DNA of 64,000 nt, from contig NC_034012.1 of NCBI RefSeq assembly GCF_000346465.2, positions 707,134 through 771,133 on the forward strand, written 5' to 3'. Shown here piece by piece: positions 37,314 to 49,284 of the stretch. The position numbers and the translations under genes are program-made. The stretch comes from Prunus persica. Taxonomy: Eukaryota; Streptophyta; Magnoliopsida; Rosales; Rosaceae. The notes below the pieces were generated by a model. The model saw only the letters and a list, made by a program, of their open reading frames with translations. It ran no database searches and was not told where the DNA came from. How positions within the stretch are numbered: position 1 is the first letter of the stretch; the number at the start of each line of letters is the position of its first letter.

Positions 37314-37550
37314 ATTTTTGTTGGAGCAGATGGCACAGCTTCTGTAGAAGATTTGTTCTCATTAACACATAAATCATAAAAAAAACATATGAACTGTTCA
37401 AACAGAAACTGAACGGCAAATTGATAAACTTGGGCGCAAAGTGGAAAAGCGACAAGCAAGTGAAAGAAAAAGTCTTGTTGATGATTTCTTAGCGCTTGGT
37501 GAAGGGCCTCAATCTTTGTCAGTCAAGGAACTGTGAGGAAGCATCACAAG
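37314..37550 (+). pseudogene. Unidentified coding fragment, copy B
   Basis: Second copy of the fragment at 36215. It reads QTETERQIDKLGRKVEKRQA, then SERKSLVDDFLALGEGPQSL and SVKEL followed by a stop. Copy B keeps the frame over a stretch where copy A has a stop and an insertion. Between the copies, a plus-strand frame at 37040-37243 (PPNQPATGKRQYESTPPTNG) may be another exon of the same unknown gene. Confidence 0.5.
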
Positions 37551-38407
37551 GGATATGAGGAGGAGGTTGGGTGATGACCATGATGGGCATTAAATATGCT
37601 ACAAGTAATAGTTGAACTTGAATCAATCATTCATTCATTCTTGGAATGTGAATGAACCCAATATTATGGACATACATTTCCATTCCATTCCATCATCCCA
37701 TGTATGTAATCACTGTCGGTGCACGACCGAGATTTCATTTTATGTGAAAAATAATCAGCAGAGCTGAGCTTAAGCAAACAAGATTAGAAAGAGCCATAAA
37801 ACTCCAAGGGGTATACAAGATTAGATCATCATGTATTCAAAACCAAAGTAACCAACTATAAGATATGAATGAAGCAAGGAGATATTCAAATTGTAGCATT
37901 GATGGAGGAGGGGGAAGTCATCAACGGTAAGTAAATCTTTAATCATTATACATTAGTTTTTAGTCCATTGTAAGGTGTGTTTGAATTGGAAAACCTAAAC
38001 AAACATAAACAAAGGAATGTAGGAGTAGGAGATATTGCATTACTAAACCACACCACACATCTAAAAAAATACACGTCTTAGCAGCGCCCTCTGTTCTATC
38101 AACATAAAAGTCGAAATATTTCATAAACTTGCGTACATCTCAAAAACTCTTAAGTTAAGAAACACGTTAATGTACACAAGGATATCAAATAAACCAATGA
38201 CAATAAAAACTAGCTAAATTAGCAGAAGCATGGAATGTAGGACCAACATGTCTATATTTTTGTTTTGGAAAGTCCACACTTCATTCCGCCCTAAATGATC
38301 GGTCGCATGCCCAAGCTTAGCAAACTACATGCATTATCACATCGATCGGCTATGAATCTGATTGCAAATAATAAGGAATCTACCTTGACGGAAAACTGCT
38401 AAATCTC
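37551..38407. other. AT-rich spacer
   Basis: Nothing recognisable was seen between the unknown fragment and the YJU2-like pseudogene. Confidence 0.55.
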
Positions 38408-39348
38408 TCATTTGAAATCCAAAGATTTCATGGCATCTCCCGCTTCTTCAATCTTCTTTTTCTGAATATGCTTATCTATAATTTGTTGTATCTGAAATGG
38501 AAATAAGCATATATGATTTGAGTCATTATTTAAGCAGCAGCAGCAATGTGATTAGGGAATCTGAAAACCTGATAACTAGTACATACCCTGTTAATCAACT
38601 AAGACCTCCTCTCTTTTCTCTTGCCAGTTTGGGTCCGTGTAAGGAACCAACTTCTCTTTCTGCAAAGGAAGTTTGGATTGAGTAATTGTGATGACAGGAA
38701 AAGACAATATAAAAACAGAAAGACATGAAGCATGCATGCATATATATGTATATAGCTGTATGTATGTAGGCAGAATCTTTAGTTCCTTTCTTTTACCTCC
38801 TCAACCCTAGGGGGATGCCAAGGGATAAAATGACTATAAAATTTCAAAAGCACCGGCCTCAACAGTAAGGTGTGAATATTGTGGGTCTGTCCTTATGACA
38901 ATCTCAGCCAAGCAGTGGGTACAGCTGAAGCAAAATCTGAATGTGTGATCCTTCCAAACCTCCCAAAACTCCTGTAAATAATGATGCAACAATTAACAGT
39001 GTGTATCGCATGAAATTTAAACCTGACCAATTAGAAAACACCAAAGCTCTCAAAACCTAGAGCGAGAGAGAGCTTCCATCATCAACAAAAATAAACAAAC
39101 CCTAGAACTAGAACTAAGAGAGAGCAAAACGAGAGATGAACTGGCCAATTAAAGCTTCAAAACACGAACAAGATTAAGATTAAAGAAGAATAATAACCCA
39201 AGTAAGTACCTCGCCGAGGGCTTCTTCTTTGCGGGAATTCAACTTGGTGTCTTTGGCCATGACAGTGCTACAAGCGGTGCAGCGAATGCTTGAGGGAAGC
39301 CTCATCAGAACATTCTCAATCTGCGGGTTCTTACGCCGGGCCGCCATC
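38408..39348 (-). pseudogene. YJU2/CWC16 (CCDC94)-like splicing factor pseudogene
   Basis: YJU2 proteins are zinc-binding spliceosome factors acting at the first catalytic step. The coding-order pieces are 39210-39348 (KNPQIENVLMRLPSSIRCTA; the C-x-x-C and KDTKLNSRKEEALGE match the YJU2 core), 38797-38971 (EFWEVWKDHTFRFCFSCTHC with the second Cys pair; IRTDPQYSHLTVEAGA), a piece near 38600-38659 (KEKLVPYTDPNWQEKREE) and 38408-38491 (QQIIDKHIQKKKIEEAGDAM). A stop follows EAGAFEIL in the second piece; shifting the frame by one base continues a plausible protein, so an inserted base is likely. A further stop precedes the donor of the third piece. The YJU2 N-terminal residues are replaced. Introns are kept, so the copy arose at DNA level. 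Confidence 0.55.
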
Positions 39349-39446
39349 ACCACTTTTATATGATATCTCGAAATCAAAGGTTGGAGGAGTTTTAGGGTTG
39401 GGTTTGGGTGGGACTGAATCTGTCGAATAGGTGATTGAAATTGGAG

Positions 39447-39451
39447 ACATG
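39447..39451. repeat. Target-site duplication, left copy
   Basis: ACATG directly precedes the left LTR and is repeated directly after the right LTR (49758-49762). A perfect 5-bp duplication is the integrase footprint of an LTR retrotransposon and fixes the element borders. Confidence 0.95.
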
Positions 39452-39924
39452 TGTTGATGCGAAAAAGTGGTTTGATACGTAATTCGTCAACTTAGTCAAA
39501 ATGTCCCTTCGGTAGGTCCCTGTCCTTGGTAAGTGGTCCACTCCAGAGGGTCAAATACCTGCAAAAGGACGCGTTCGGTAAATCCTTGGGGTACCGGTGC
39601 GGTACCGGCCGAAGGCTCTCCGATGCCTAAATGAGTACGGATTTAGTAAGGTTAACTGACAGATCACACGATAGCGTACCGTTAGTTCTGATTCCTCCCT
39701 TTTGGGGATATGGGTCTCCTTATATAGACCTTGGGAGGTGTGCGTTGTGCTCATTTTTCCGATGTGGGACTCCAGGCATGGATTGTGAACATGACACGTG
39801 TCTGTTGGTAAAAAAGGGCCAAGATATATAGCTTCGGTAGGGAGCATGCCGTAGGGGCCCTGTGATCAGAGTGGATCCTGTCCACGTGTCCGGTGGTAAT
39901 AGGCCGTTTAATTAGGTATAAACA
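39452..39924 (-). repeat. 3' LTR (left in the window)
   Basis: 473 bp from TGTTGATGC to TATAAACA in window orientation. It matches the right LTR except at about 39462 (G for A) and 39555 (A for G). In element orientation it follows a purine-rich stretch (GAGAACTTGAGGGACTAC, complement of about 39925-39942), the likely polypurine tract. Confidence 0.95.
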
Positions 39925-40250
39925 GTAGTCCCTCAAGTTCTCTTTCGAAGGTTCTTCGGAAGGGAATTTGGTTCTTCGGAGGTTCTCTTACCGTTCGGCA
40001 TGCTCATTTGGGGGGAGGAAAGGCGCTTGAGTCGTTCCTTGCGGAAAGTAGTGTTCTGGGAAAATCGGTCGGGGACTTGAAGGGTCGCCAATGTTGAGAG
40101 GCGAGAGGGCAGAGAGACGCTTCGTCTTCCGTGCCTGGCGCGCAGATAGAGGCGCCATTCGCCGGGTGACGCGTGGCCAGCAATAACACGCCTGTTGGTG
40201 CATTAATGAGCCGTTTCGTCTCCCGAGGCGCACCGTTACAGTTCTCCCTC

Positions 40251-40258
40251 TATAAATA
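40251..40258 (+). promoter_or_regulatory. TATA box of the antisense gene inside the retrotransposon
   Basis: TATAAATA follows a CTCCCTC run and lies about 360 bases before the start codon at 40613, on the strand opposite to gag-pol. Transcription near 40283 would yield a leader containing the 32-bp repeats and an intron. Position and quality are those of a normal plant core promoter; activity is inferred. Confidence 0.6.
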
Positions 40259-40320
40259 GAGGTTGCTCTGTATGAAAAAATTCACTTTGCAATTGTGAGT
40301 TTGCGCGAGAGCTCTTGAGT

Positions 40321-40428
40321 AGGCGATTTTCGAAGCGTGCGAACGGCAAGCAAGGCGATTTTTAAAGTGTGCGAACGGCAAGCTAGGCGATTTTCGAAGC
40401 GTGCAACGGCAAGCTAGGCGATTTTCAC
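40321..40428. repeat. 32-bp tandem repeat in the antisense-gene leader
   Basis: Units starting AGGCGATTTT and ending ACGGCAAGC occur at 40321-40352, 40353-40384 and 40385-40415, with a fourth partial unit to about 40428. The repeat stops just before the leader intron donor at 40439 (AAG|GTAAGA). Confidence 0.85.
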
Positions 40429-40612
40429 AGCACTCAAGGTAAGATACCGTTCGGTACCCCTGAATTTTGTTATACTTCTGTATATGGCATAGGCTCGCCG
40501 ATCGTTAAGTAGGATCTTCCTTCGGTAGTCTAGTGGCCTTAGGTAGAGAAGTAGGTATCTGTAGGATAGCGCAGCACGCACCTTAGTTTTTCCCTTTTTC
40601 TTTGTTTTGTAG

Positions 40613-42994
40613 ATGTCCGATAGCGAGTCACCGTTCGGCGATGAGCCCAACGCTTTCGACGGGGAGCTATCCTCCGGCTGGGATACGTCCAGCGAGGCCG
40701 TGAGCCTCGGCGCCGAGGGCGGGGAAGACTCCGATGCCGAGCTATTCGGTGAGGAGGCGGACTCCATTCCCACCCACGGCATCGGTAAGGGGTTCATGAC
40801 GGGGCACCCGTTACCCCTGGTCGCGGTGTACAGGGACGGTACCCGTGTCGTGCCGTCCGAGCAACAGCCAGAGGCTTCCACCTCCGGCAATGATGAGTGT
40901 GTTGCCGGTCCCTCTCGGCCGAGAGTTACGATCGTCCACCGAGAGCGGTATAGGATACCGGTGGGCATACCGCAGAAGACCCTGTTCGGGGTTGATTATT
41001 TGGGGCCGAACAAGCTTACCGAACGGGAGCTTCAAAAGATTAGGGCCGAATACCTCATTCCTGACTCGGTGAAGATGAGGGTCCCGAGTCCGGTCGAGTC
41101 CCTCAGCGACCCTGGGATGGTGAAGTCGTCTTCTTCACCGATATGCTGGTGCAGGGGGTCAGGTTGCCGTTGCAGCCTGCCGTTCAGAAGTTACTTGCCC
41201 AGATTGGGTATGCCCCGGGCCAATATAACCCCAACTTTTGGGTGGCCCTGATGGGGGTGATAACGGCCTTTGGGATTGCCGGGGAGGGGGAGCCTTCCTA
41301 CGAGCAATTCTCCTACCTCTACAGCGTCACTAAGTCGAAGAGTGCCGACCATGGTGGCTGGGTTCAGGCGAACTGCCTGAAGGCTTCCGAGCGAGGTCAC
41401 TTCGTCAGCTCGGTGCCGACTTCCCAGAAGTCGTGGAGGAATCGGCGGGTGCTACTCTCTGGCCAATGGGAATCGCCATCAGGAGTACGCCCGCAGTCCC
41501 CAGTACCAACGACTTTCCAAACCGCCGGTAGGTCCCTAGTTACCGATCGGCAGGTCCCTAGTTGCCTTTCTGTTTTCTTTTTATATTTGCTCACTCATTC
41601 TTTATTCGGACAGGCAAACTCAAGCAGCCGACTCATACACAAGACGAGATTCGGCAGATCGACAGGGTGAGGCTGAAGGTCCCTGCCGCCGAGCGAGTGT
41701 ACCCGCGCTTCCTTTTCACCAATAATCTCATCAGAGCCGGGCTCGTCGACCCTGCCGAGAGTAAGTGTACTTGTTGCGCTTTTCTTCCTCTTCTTTTTTT
41801 TTTGTGTGCTTGCCGACTGACTGATTGTTTTTGGCCAGTGACGGACGCAAGGAGGGCTGCCGAGGCCAAGAAGATGAACGAATCTTCCAGGAGACGCCTC
41901 ATGATGGGCCTCGAGGGCAAGAAGAAAAAGAAGCAGCTCGAGGCCCCTGCCGTTCGATCGTCGACGGACCCCGAGGAGGTGACCCTCGCTGAGCGTATGC
42001 GGCAGTTGGGCGCTGAGCCTGTCGCAAGGCCGGCTGTCGATCCCCATGCGCCGGGGCATGCCGTCGCCGAAGCCGTCGCCTCAAGGGCTGCCGGGAAGCG
42101 GCCGATAACGGTGGACTTGGAAGCTTCTCCGGCGTCCAAGCGAAGCCGTCCGTCAGACGCTTCCAGGGCCGTCTTTGCGGCGGAGGACGAGGATGGGCCT
42201 ACCGAGGCCGTCACTCTCGCCTGCCCCTCGAAGACGGTGCAATTCGTCAACCATATGATCCTCGGTTCTCAGATGGAGCTGCCGGAGGTTGACGAGTTGC
42301 CGAAGAAGGTCCTTCGGGAGCAGGCTGGACGCGTCTTCCGACTGCAGGCAGCGGTAAGAATTTATCTCCCGGTGTTGTCCTTTCATTATTTTTTTCGGTG
42401 CCAAGTGGGGCTTCAAACTATCTTCCTCGTGTGCAGGCGTCCATGGAGATGTGGCTGTGTGTCAAGCGGGCCATCTCCGCTGCCGAACGGGCAAAAAAGG
42501 CCTATGACGACGGCAGGGCTAAGGTTGCCGAGGCTGGCAAGGCTATCCAGGACCACGCCCAGCTGCTAAAGGAGAAAGAGGTTGCCGAACGGCGGGCTCT
42601 CACTTCGGAGGCGATGGTGGGCGAGATGCGGGCCGATCTGGAGGCAGCGCGGGCAGCTCTGGAGGCAGCGCGGATGGCAGCGCGTGATGCCGAGGCCGTC
42701 TCGGAGGCGGTTCAGGACGCTCTGCAGGAGTCCGAGCGGACCAAGGCTGCGGAGGTTGAGGCTGCCGTTCAAACGGCAATCCAGGGATACCGTTCTTCCG
42801 AGGAGTTCACTGTCCTCCTGGACAGGGAAGTTGGCTCCGAGATGGCGGGTATGTTGTACCGATTCAAGCGGTACAACCCTGGTCAGAAGCTGAACCTCAA
42901 CTTCGCTGCCGATCCCCCTCCCCTTCCCGAGGGAATAACTGAGGAGATGATCGAAGACTACGAGGGGGAGGATGCTGCTGCTGACGAAGCCTGA
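40613..42994 (+). pseudogene. Antisense extra gene of the retrotransposon (putative gypsy-type transposon protein, PF04195-like)
   Basis: A spliced gene running against gag-pol. Exons are 40613-41527, 41614-41760, 41839-42353 and 42437-42994, with GT-AG borders; a leader intron 40439-40612 ends directly before the ATG. The N-terminus is very acidic (GGEDSDAELFGEEAD). The middle (RLPLQPAVQKLLAQIGYAPG; YNPNFWVALMG) resembles the Transposase_28 'putative gypsy type transposon' family. Next come a Lys-rich patch (GLEGKKKKKQLEAP), likely a nuclear signal, and a long Ala/Glu-rich coiled coil (EMRADLEAARAALEAARMAA). Frames fit across all junctions except near 41115-41120, after SLSDPG. There one base appears to be missing and the product would terminate or change frame. 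Function is unknown; such antisense genes are known in Tat elements. Confidence 0.75.
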
Positions 42995-43414
42995 GGGCCT
43001 CTGTAATAGTATTAGCCTGTCTTATTTTTATTGTTATTTTGTATCTGTACCGAACGCCTTGATGCCGAGGGCATCTTTAAATTAGATGTTCATATTTTGT
43101 CTATTTTTGTCTTTTCGATTTGATTTTGTTTAATCGCCGATAGGATTTATAACGTTATAGAAGTAGCTTTCGAAATTGTCAAGTTCCGATGGAATCTGTA
43201 GGGTGACAATTTCGAAAATACCTACTGCCGTAGGTTAGTAGAGATGCCCCAGAACGTTATCTTGCTTATATTGGCAGCCGTAGGCTAGTAGAGACTGTAA
43301 CAAGAGTTTCTGAAGCAATAGTGCCGAAGGCTTTCTATTTATCTTTGCCGAAAGGCATTTACAATTTTGTCCTACCGTAGACTAGGTTACAACTCTGTCC
43401 TGCCGTAGGCTAGG
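42995..43414. other. Convergent spacer between antisense gene and pol
   Basis: No coding capacity. Short repeats of the type GCCGTAGGCTAG occur at about 43228, 43276, 43374 and 43402. It should contain the 3' ends of both transcripts, which converge here. Confidence 0.6.
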
Positions 43415-46400
43415 TTACTTGAAATAGTACTTGAGATGTTCCACGTTCCAAGGATGACCGAGGGTCTTGCCGTTGGAGTCTCTTAGGCGGTAGGTTCCCG
43501 ATCGAAGGATACCGATGATCTCGTAAGGTCCTTCCCAGGAAGGTCCGAGGGTTCCTTCCGTGGCATCCTTAGTTGCTAGGGACACCTTCCTCATGACCCA
43601 ATCACCGACTCAGAATGAAAAGTGTCTGATTCTGGAGTCGTAATACCGAGAGACGCGTTGCTTGTAGGCTTCATTCCGGAAGTTGGCATGTGCTCGGTGC
43701 TCTTCCAGGAGGTCGAGGCTTAGAGAAAGTGCTTCTTCATTTGGCTCTGGTGCGAAGGTTTCCGTTCGGTAGGAAGGTTCGCCAATTTCTACCGGCACAA
43801 CGGCTTCCGAACCGAAAGCCAAAGAGAAAGGGGTCTCTCCCGTGGACGTTCGGTAAGAGGTCCGAATGGCCCAGAGCGCTTCGGGAAGCTTTTCTGGCCA
43901 GGCTCCTTTGGCTTTGTCCAGCTGCCGTTTTAGCAGTTTCTTGATGATTTTGTTTATCGCTTCTACCTGACCGTTCGACTGGGGATGGGCCGGTGATGCG
44001 AAAAACAAGTTGATCTTCAGGCGGGTGCAAAAGTGCCTGAAGAGTTCCGAATCGAACTGTCTGCCGTTGTCGGTGATGATTGCGTACGGGATACAGAAAC
44101 GGCAACAAATGTGAGTCCAGACGAAGTCTTCTACTCTTGCTGCCGTTATGGTTGCAAGAGGTTCGGCCTCCACCCATTTGGTGAAGTAGTCAACGGCAAC
44201 CACAGCGTATTTCACCTGGCCTTTACCTTGTGGCATCGGACCGATCAGGTCTAGCCCCCACTGTGCGAAAGGCCAAGGACTCACGATCGGTGTCAAGGGT
44301 TCGGCGGAGATATGCTGTATGTTGCCGAAACGCTGACATTTATCGCATTTCTTCACAAGTGAACTGGCGTCCTGGTGCATGGTCGGCCAGAAGTATCCCT
44401 GCCGAAAGGCCTTGTGTGCGAGTGACCGGGACCCAGAGTGATCGCCGCAAACACCATTGTGGATTTCCCGGAGAACGTAGCTCCCCTGTTCTGCCGTAAG
44501 GCACTTGAGATACGGAGTCGTGTAGCCACGTTTGTAAAGGACGTCGTTGATGACGGTGTACCTTGCCGATCGGTATCTAAGCTTTCGGGCCTGGGCCTTG
44601 TCCTCTGGAAGGGTGCCGTTGGTTAGGTATGAGTAGATAGGGGACATCCACGTATCCTCGTACCGTACGGTACATATTTCGGAGGCTGCCGTGCTTGGTT
44701 GGGCAAGAATTTCCACCGGCACCTTTCTTCCGATTTTGTCATTGATTGTCGAGGCTAGTCGCGCCAAAGCATCGGCATGACTGTTTTCGCTCCTGGGGAT
44801 CTGCTTGATCTCATAGGCTCGGAAGCTCTGGAGCAGCTGGTGGGTGGACGAAAGGTAGGCGTTCATGGAGGCGTCTCTGGCGGCGAAGTCCGCCGTTACC
44901 TGGTTCACAATGAGTTGGGAGTCACTGTGTATCTTGATCTGTTTTGCGTTCATGCTCTTGGCTAAACGAAGGCCGGCCAAGAGAGCCTCATATTCTGCTT
45001 CATTGTTGGAGGTTCGGAAGTTGAATCGGAGGGCGTACTCGATCTTGAGTCCCTCCGGTGTTGTCAGAACCAACCCTGCTCCACACCCCTGTTGGTTTGC
45101 CGAGCCGTCGACATGCAGAGTCCATACAGGATTTGAGGCGTCGAGCCGTTCGGCGTCTACCTCCATCGGTGTTGAGGTTTCGGTAACTGGCTCGGGTATT
45201 TCCTGTGTCGTTGGTGGGGTGAGCTCGGAGATGAAATCGGCAATGGCCTGACCCTTTTCGGCTGGCCTTGGCACGAGTTGTATATCGAATTCTCCGAGTT
45301 CAATCGCCCACTTGATCAATCGGCCGGAAGTCTCTAGTTTTTGGAGTACTTGCCGAAGCGGTTGGTTTGTCAGGACTTTGATCCCGTGTGCTTGGAAGTA
45401 TGGCCGAAGTTTTCGTGCCGAGATCACCAGGGCTAGTGCAAGCTGCTCTAATGGGGGATATCGAAGTTCAGCGCTCTGGAGTGCCTTACTGACATAGAAG
45501 ATCGGAAGCTCTGCCCTCTCCGGTTTTCGGATTAACACCGAACTGACGGCAGTGTTAGATACCGAGAGGTATAGGTAAAGAATCTCCCCAGGCAGTGGTT
45601 TTGACAGGAGAGGTGCTCTGCCCATGTAGTCTTTTAAGTCTTGAAATGCTTTATCACATTCGGCAGTCCATATGATATTCCGTTTGCCCCCTTTCAAGGC
45701 TTTAAAGAACGGTACACATCTGTCGGTAGCCTTGGATATAAAGCGAGTCAGGGCAGCCACTCGTCCGGTAAGGCTTTGAATGTCCTTTGTTGTTTTTGGC
45801 CTCTCCATGTCGATGATGGCCTTTATTTTTTCAGGGTTCGCTTCGATACCCCTGTGACTAATCATGAATCCGAGGAATTTCCCGGAAGACACACCGAAGG
45901 CGCATTTCATCGGGTTTAACCTCATTCGGTAGCCCTTCAGGATACCGAACATGATAGACAGATTGTGCAGGTGTTCTTCGGCTGTTCTGCTTTTCACCAA
46001 CATGTCGTCAACGTAAACATCCATGATGCTGCCGATGTGTTCGGCGAAGATTCTGTTGACAAGCCTCTGATATGTTGCCCCCGCGTTCTTCAAGCCGAAC
46101 GGCATGACGTTGTAGCAGTACAACCCTCTGTCAGTGATGAAGGCGGTGTGCTCGCTGTCGGGGGGGTGCATAAAAATCTGGTTGTACCCTGAATAGGCGT
46201 CCATGAAGCTGAGCAGCTCGTGTCCTGCCGTGGCGTCCACGAGCTGGTCTATTCGGGGTAACGGAAAGCTGTCCTTCGGGCAGGCCTTGTTCAGATCGGT
46301 GTAGTCTTGGCACATTCTCCAGCCGCCTGTACCCTTTCGAACCATGACTGAGTTCGCCAGCCATACCGGGTACGTAACTTCCCTGATGAAGCCGATGGTT

Positions 46401-49228
46401 TGAAGTTTGTCAACTTCCGTCCGCATGGCTTCGTACCGTTCGGCATCATACGAACGGCGCTTCTGCCTTACAGGTTTGTAGGTTGGGGAAATGCTGAGTT
46501 TATGGCTGATGATTTCAGGGTCTATGCCGGGCATGTCCTCGTAGGACCATGCGAACACTTCCGAATGGTGCCGTAAGAAGTCTATAAACTGCGCTCGGAG
46601 GGCGGGGGTCAGTCTGGTACTGATTTTAACCCGACGATCGGGCTGTTCATCGCTCAGGGTTATCGTCTCCAGTTCTTCGGCGGGTTGTGTATGAGGAGTT
46701 GGTGACTCATCTCTTGGGTCGTCAACTGGTCCGTTGCCGTTCGGCATCCCCTGCACAGACATGGTCTCGTCTGGGATTTTGAGAGAGGTTGATTTGATCG
46801 CCGTGGCGTAGCAAGTCCGTGCGCTCAGCTGATTTCCCCTGACAGATCCTACGCCATTTGGGGTCGGGAATTTCATCAACAGCATGTGTGGGGAAAGATG
46901 CGCCTTTACCCTGGTCAGTGCCGTTCGCCCAACAATGACGTTGTACGCCGTCGGGCAATCAACGATGAGGAAGTGGTCGTATACCGTCGTTCTCTTTGGC
47001 GCGGTGCCGAAGGTAATTGGGAGCGTTACGCTACCGACCGGTTGGACCATGTCCCCGGAGAAACTTAGCAAAGGCGTCAACTGCCGGTTGACCTGGCTGT
47101 CCTGTATTCCCATTTCTCGGAAAGCTTCGGCGAAGATTACGTTTACCGAGCTCCCTGTATCAATCAGTACTCTCCCTACATCGTAATCGGCAATTTCTGC
47201 TCGGACGATCATTGGGTCGTCGTGGGGATAGAGAATGCCCTGTTCCTCTTCTTTGCAAAACGTGATCGGCTCCCAATGATCTTTCGGTGTTTCATGGTGG
47301 CGATTCACCTCTATGCCGAACACTTGGGGAAACTGTGCGGCACGCACGTACTGCTTCATCGAGCGATTGCTCAGTCCTGCGATGGTTGGGCCGCCGCTGA
47401 TAGTGCTTATCATGTTTATCTGCCGATTTGCGTTCGGCACCGGCGCCGTTGGCTGCCGGGCGATATACTGGTCTAGCTTCCCCTCTCGGATCAAGCGTTC
47501 GACGATCTTCCTCAGGCTTATGCAGTCTTCTGTATTATGGCTGTTGTGCTGATGGTATCGGCAGAATTTACCGGTATCCCGGTTGTCTTGCCGATTGGGC
47601 CTTCGTTGATTCGGCTTGGGTATTTTTTCCTGTTCGTTCATCAGGACGGCCTCGTAGGTAGTATTCAACAGGGTGAAGACCTCGTTGCCATGATCTCGAT
47701 TCGGCAGGGGGGCTCGGTTGTCGTTGCGACTGTACCTCCCTTTTCCTTTCTTTGGGTGCTCCCTTCGATCTGCACGATCATCCTTCCTCTTATGACCTGC
47801 CGAGTAGGTGTCGACTCGCTCATAAGGCGTTGCCCTTGCCGGATAGGCACTTGGTTCCGCATTTCCTTGCGGTGCCGAAACCGTGGGTTTCGAGTTGAAG
47901 TATTCGGCCTTGGCGTGGATTGCTGCCTGCTTCATCAGTTCATCGTACGTGCGCCAGTTGCTACTGTGCACCAGGTATCGGAAATGAGAGGACCGAAGGC
48001 CACTCTTGAAGGCGCCGTAGGCTGCCCTATCATCCGTTTCCGGACACCTTGAGTACTCGTGACTGAAACGCGCCGCGTATTCTCTCAACGGTTCGTCCTC
48101 CCTTTGCCGAATCGTGTACAGATCATCGGCGGAGTAGAGACGGTCCGTTTGGATCATGAAGTGATTGAGGAAGATCTGCTTCAGCTCATCAAAGGATGCT
48201 ACCGTTTCCGGCTCTAAACGGTAGAACCAGTTCAAGGCTGCCCCGGTAAGGGAAGACGGGAATAGCAGGCACTGCCCCTCATCGCTCAAGCCCTTGCATT
48301 CAATAGCGGACTGGAATGAATGGAGGTGTGTCAAAGGGTCCTCCGTTCCTGTGTAGAACGGTATACGCAGTTGCTGCACTTCCCTGTCTTGCCGAGAATC
48401 CCGGATGCGCCTTGTGAACGGTCCGGGCCGAAGCTTTCCCCATTCCGGTTCTTGGGAGCGCGCATTGTCGTTTTCCATTTTCTGGACCTTCTGAAAAAGG
48501 AGTCGGATCATGGGGTCTCGGCTAGGGACTTCTTCGGAACCGTAATCTTCCGATTGTCTTTGTAGGTTTAGTGAATTATCCCCCGCATACCGCGATGGTG
48601 TTTCCGAACGGTAGTCGGGGGGAAGTGTCTTGGAAGAGATGTACTCAGACTCCGAAGACTCGGCGGGGCCCAATCCCCTGACCTTCCGAATAGGCGACTT
48701 ATCCCCTAGGTTATTCATCCGTGATTCCCTTATTCGAGCGCCAATCCTGATCGGTGACCCCTCTCTCTCTGGCTCCCGATCGTTAGTGCGATGCTCCCGG
48801 TCATTAATCCGATGTCGGCAATCGGTGTAGACCTTCCTTGGGATGTGCGGCTGATCCCGGGGTGCCGGAACCACTAACTCTCTGGAAGGTGCGGGCGTTG
48901 CCTTCGCTACCTTCGCGCGTTTGTTCTTCCCGCGGGGGTTCTGCAAGCTCTCGGAAGAGCGAGTTGTCTGTATGTTCTGCGGTTGCTGCTGGTGAAGCAA
49001 CTGCTGGGTTTCGTCCACTTTGGACGAAAGGAAGTTGTGTTCCTGAAGCCTCGCCATGTCCTTCCGTAAGGATGCGATTTGGGCTGCCATCTCGACTTCG
49101 GCAGCCGTTTGGGTAGCGGGGGCATTTCCGAAGGGAGTGTTTGGAGGTAGCGCTGGGCTAGCTCCGCTCTGCCTTCCGAACGGTACCCCCTCTTCCGCTA
49201 GGAACGTTTGTTTTGAAGTGGTCCCCAT
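43415..49228 (-). pseudogene. Gag-Pol polyprotein with one nonsense codon in the integrase C-terminus
   Basis: A single frame encodes Gag and Pol. The first ATG in frame is at 49228. In order: Gag (IPFYTGTEDPLTHLHSFQSA; LFPSSLTGAALNWFYRL), a CRYHQHNSHNTEDC zinc-like motif, aspartic protease (VLIDTGSSVNVIF, near 47.15 kb), reverse transcriptase (YVDDMLVKS, near 46.0 kb), first RNase H, a second archaeal-type RNase H (WTLHVDGSANQQGCGAG; ALARLAS) and integrase. The integrase has an H-H-C-C zinc domain (IHNGVCGDHSG; KKCDKCQ) and a D,D-E core (WGLDLIGPM; IITDNGRQFD; NGQVEAINK). A TGA at 43610-43612 interrupts the frame after IRHFSF. Beyond it the same frame continues through a GPY-type tail (LGPSWEGPYEIIG) to a TAA at 43415-43417. 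It is otherwise intact over about 1,900 codons. Confidence 0.9.
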
Positions 49229-49264
49229 GTGCTTAGGGGATTGTGGGTTGATGATTTTTTGGTT

Positions 49265-49282
49265 TCCCACAGACGGCGCCAA
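49265..49282 (-). other. Primer binding site
   Basis: On the minus strand TTTGGCGCCGTCTGTGGG starts two bases after the 5' LTR. TGGCGCC with flanks is the usual primer site of many Tat/Athila elements and fits the 3' end of a tRNA such as tRNA-Asp. The exact primer tRNA was not verified. Confidence 0.7.
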
Positions 49283-49284
49283 AC

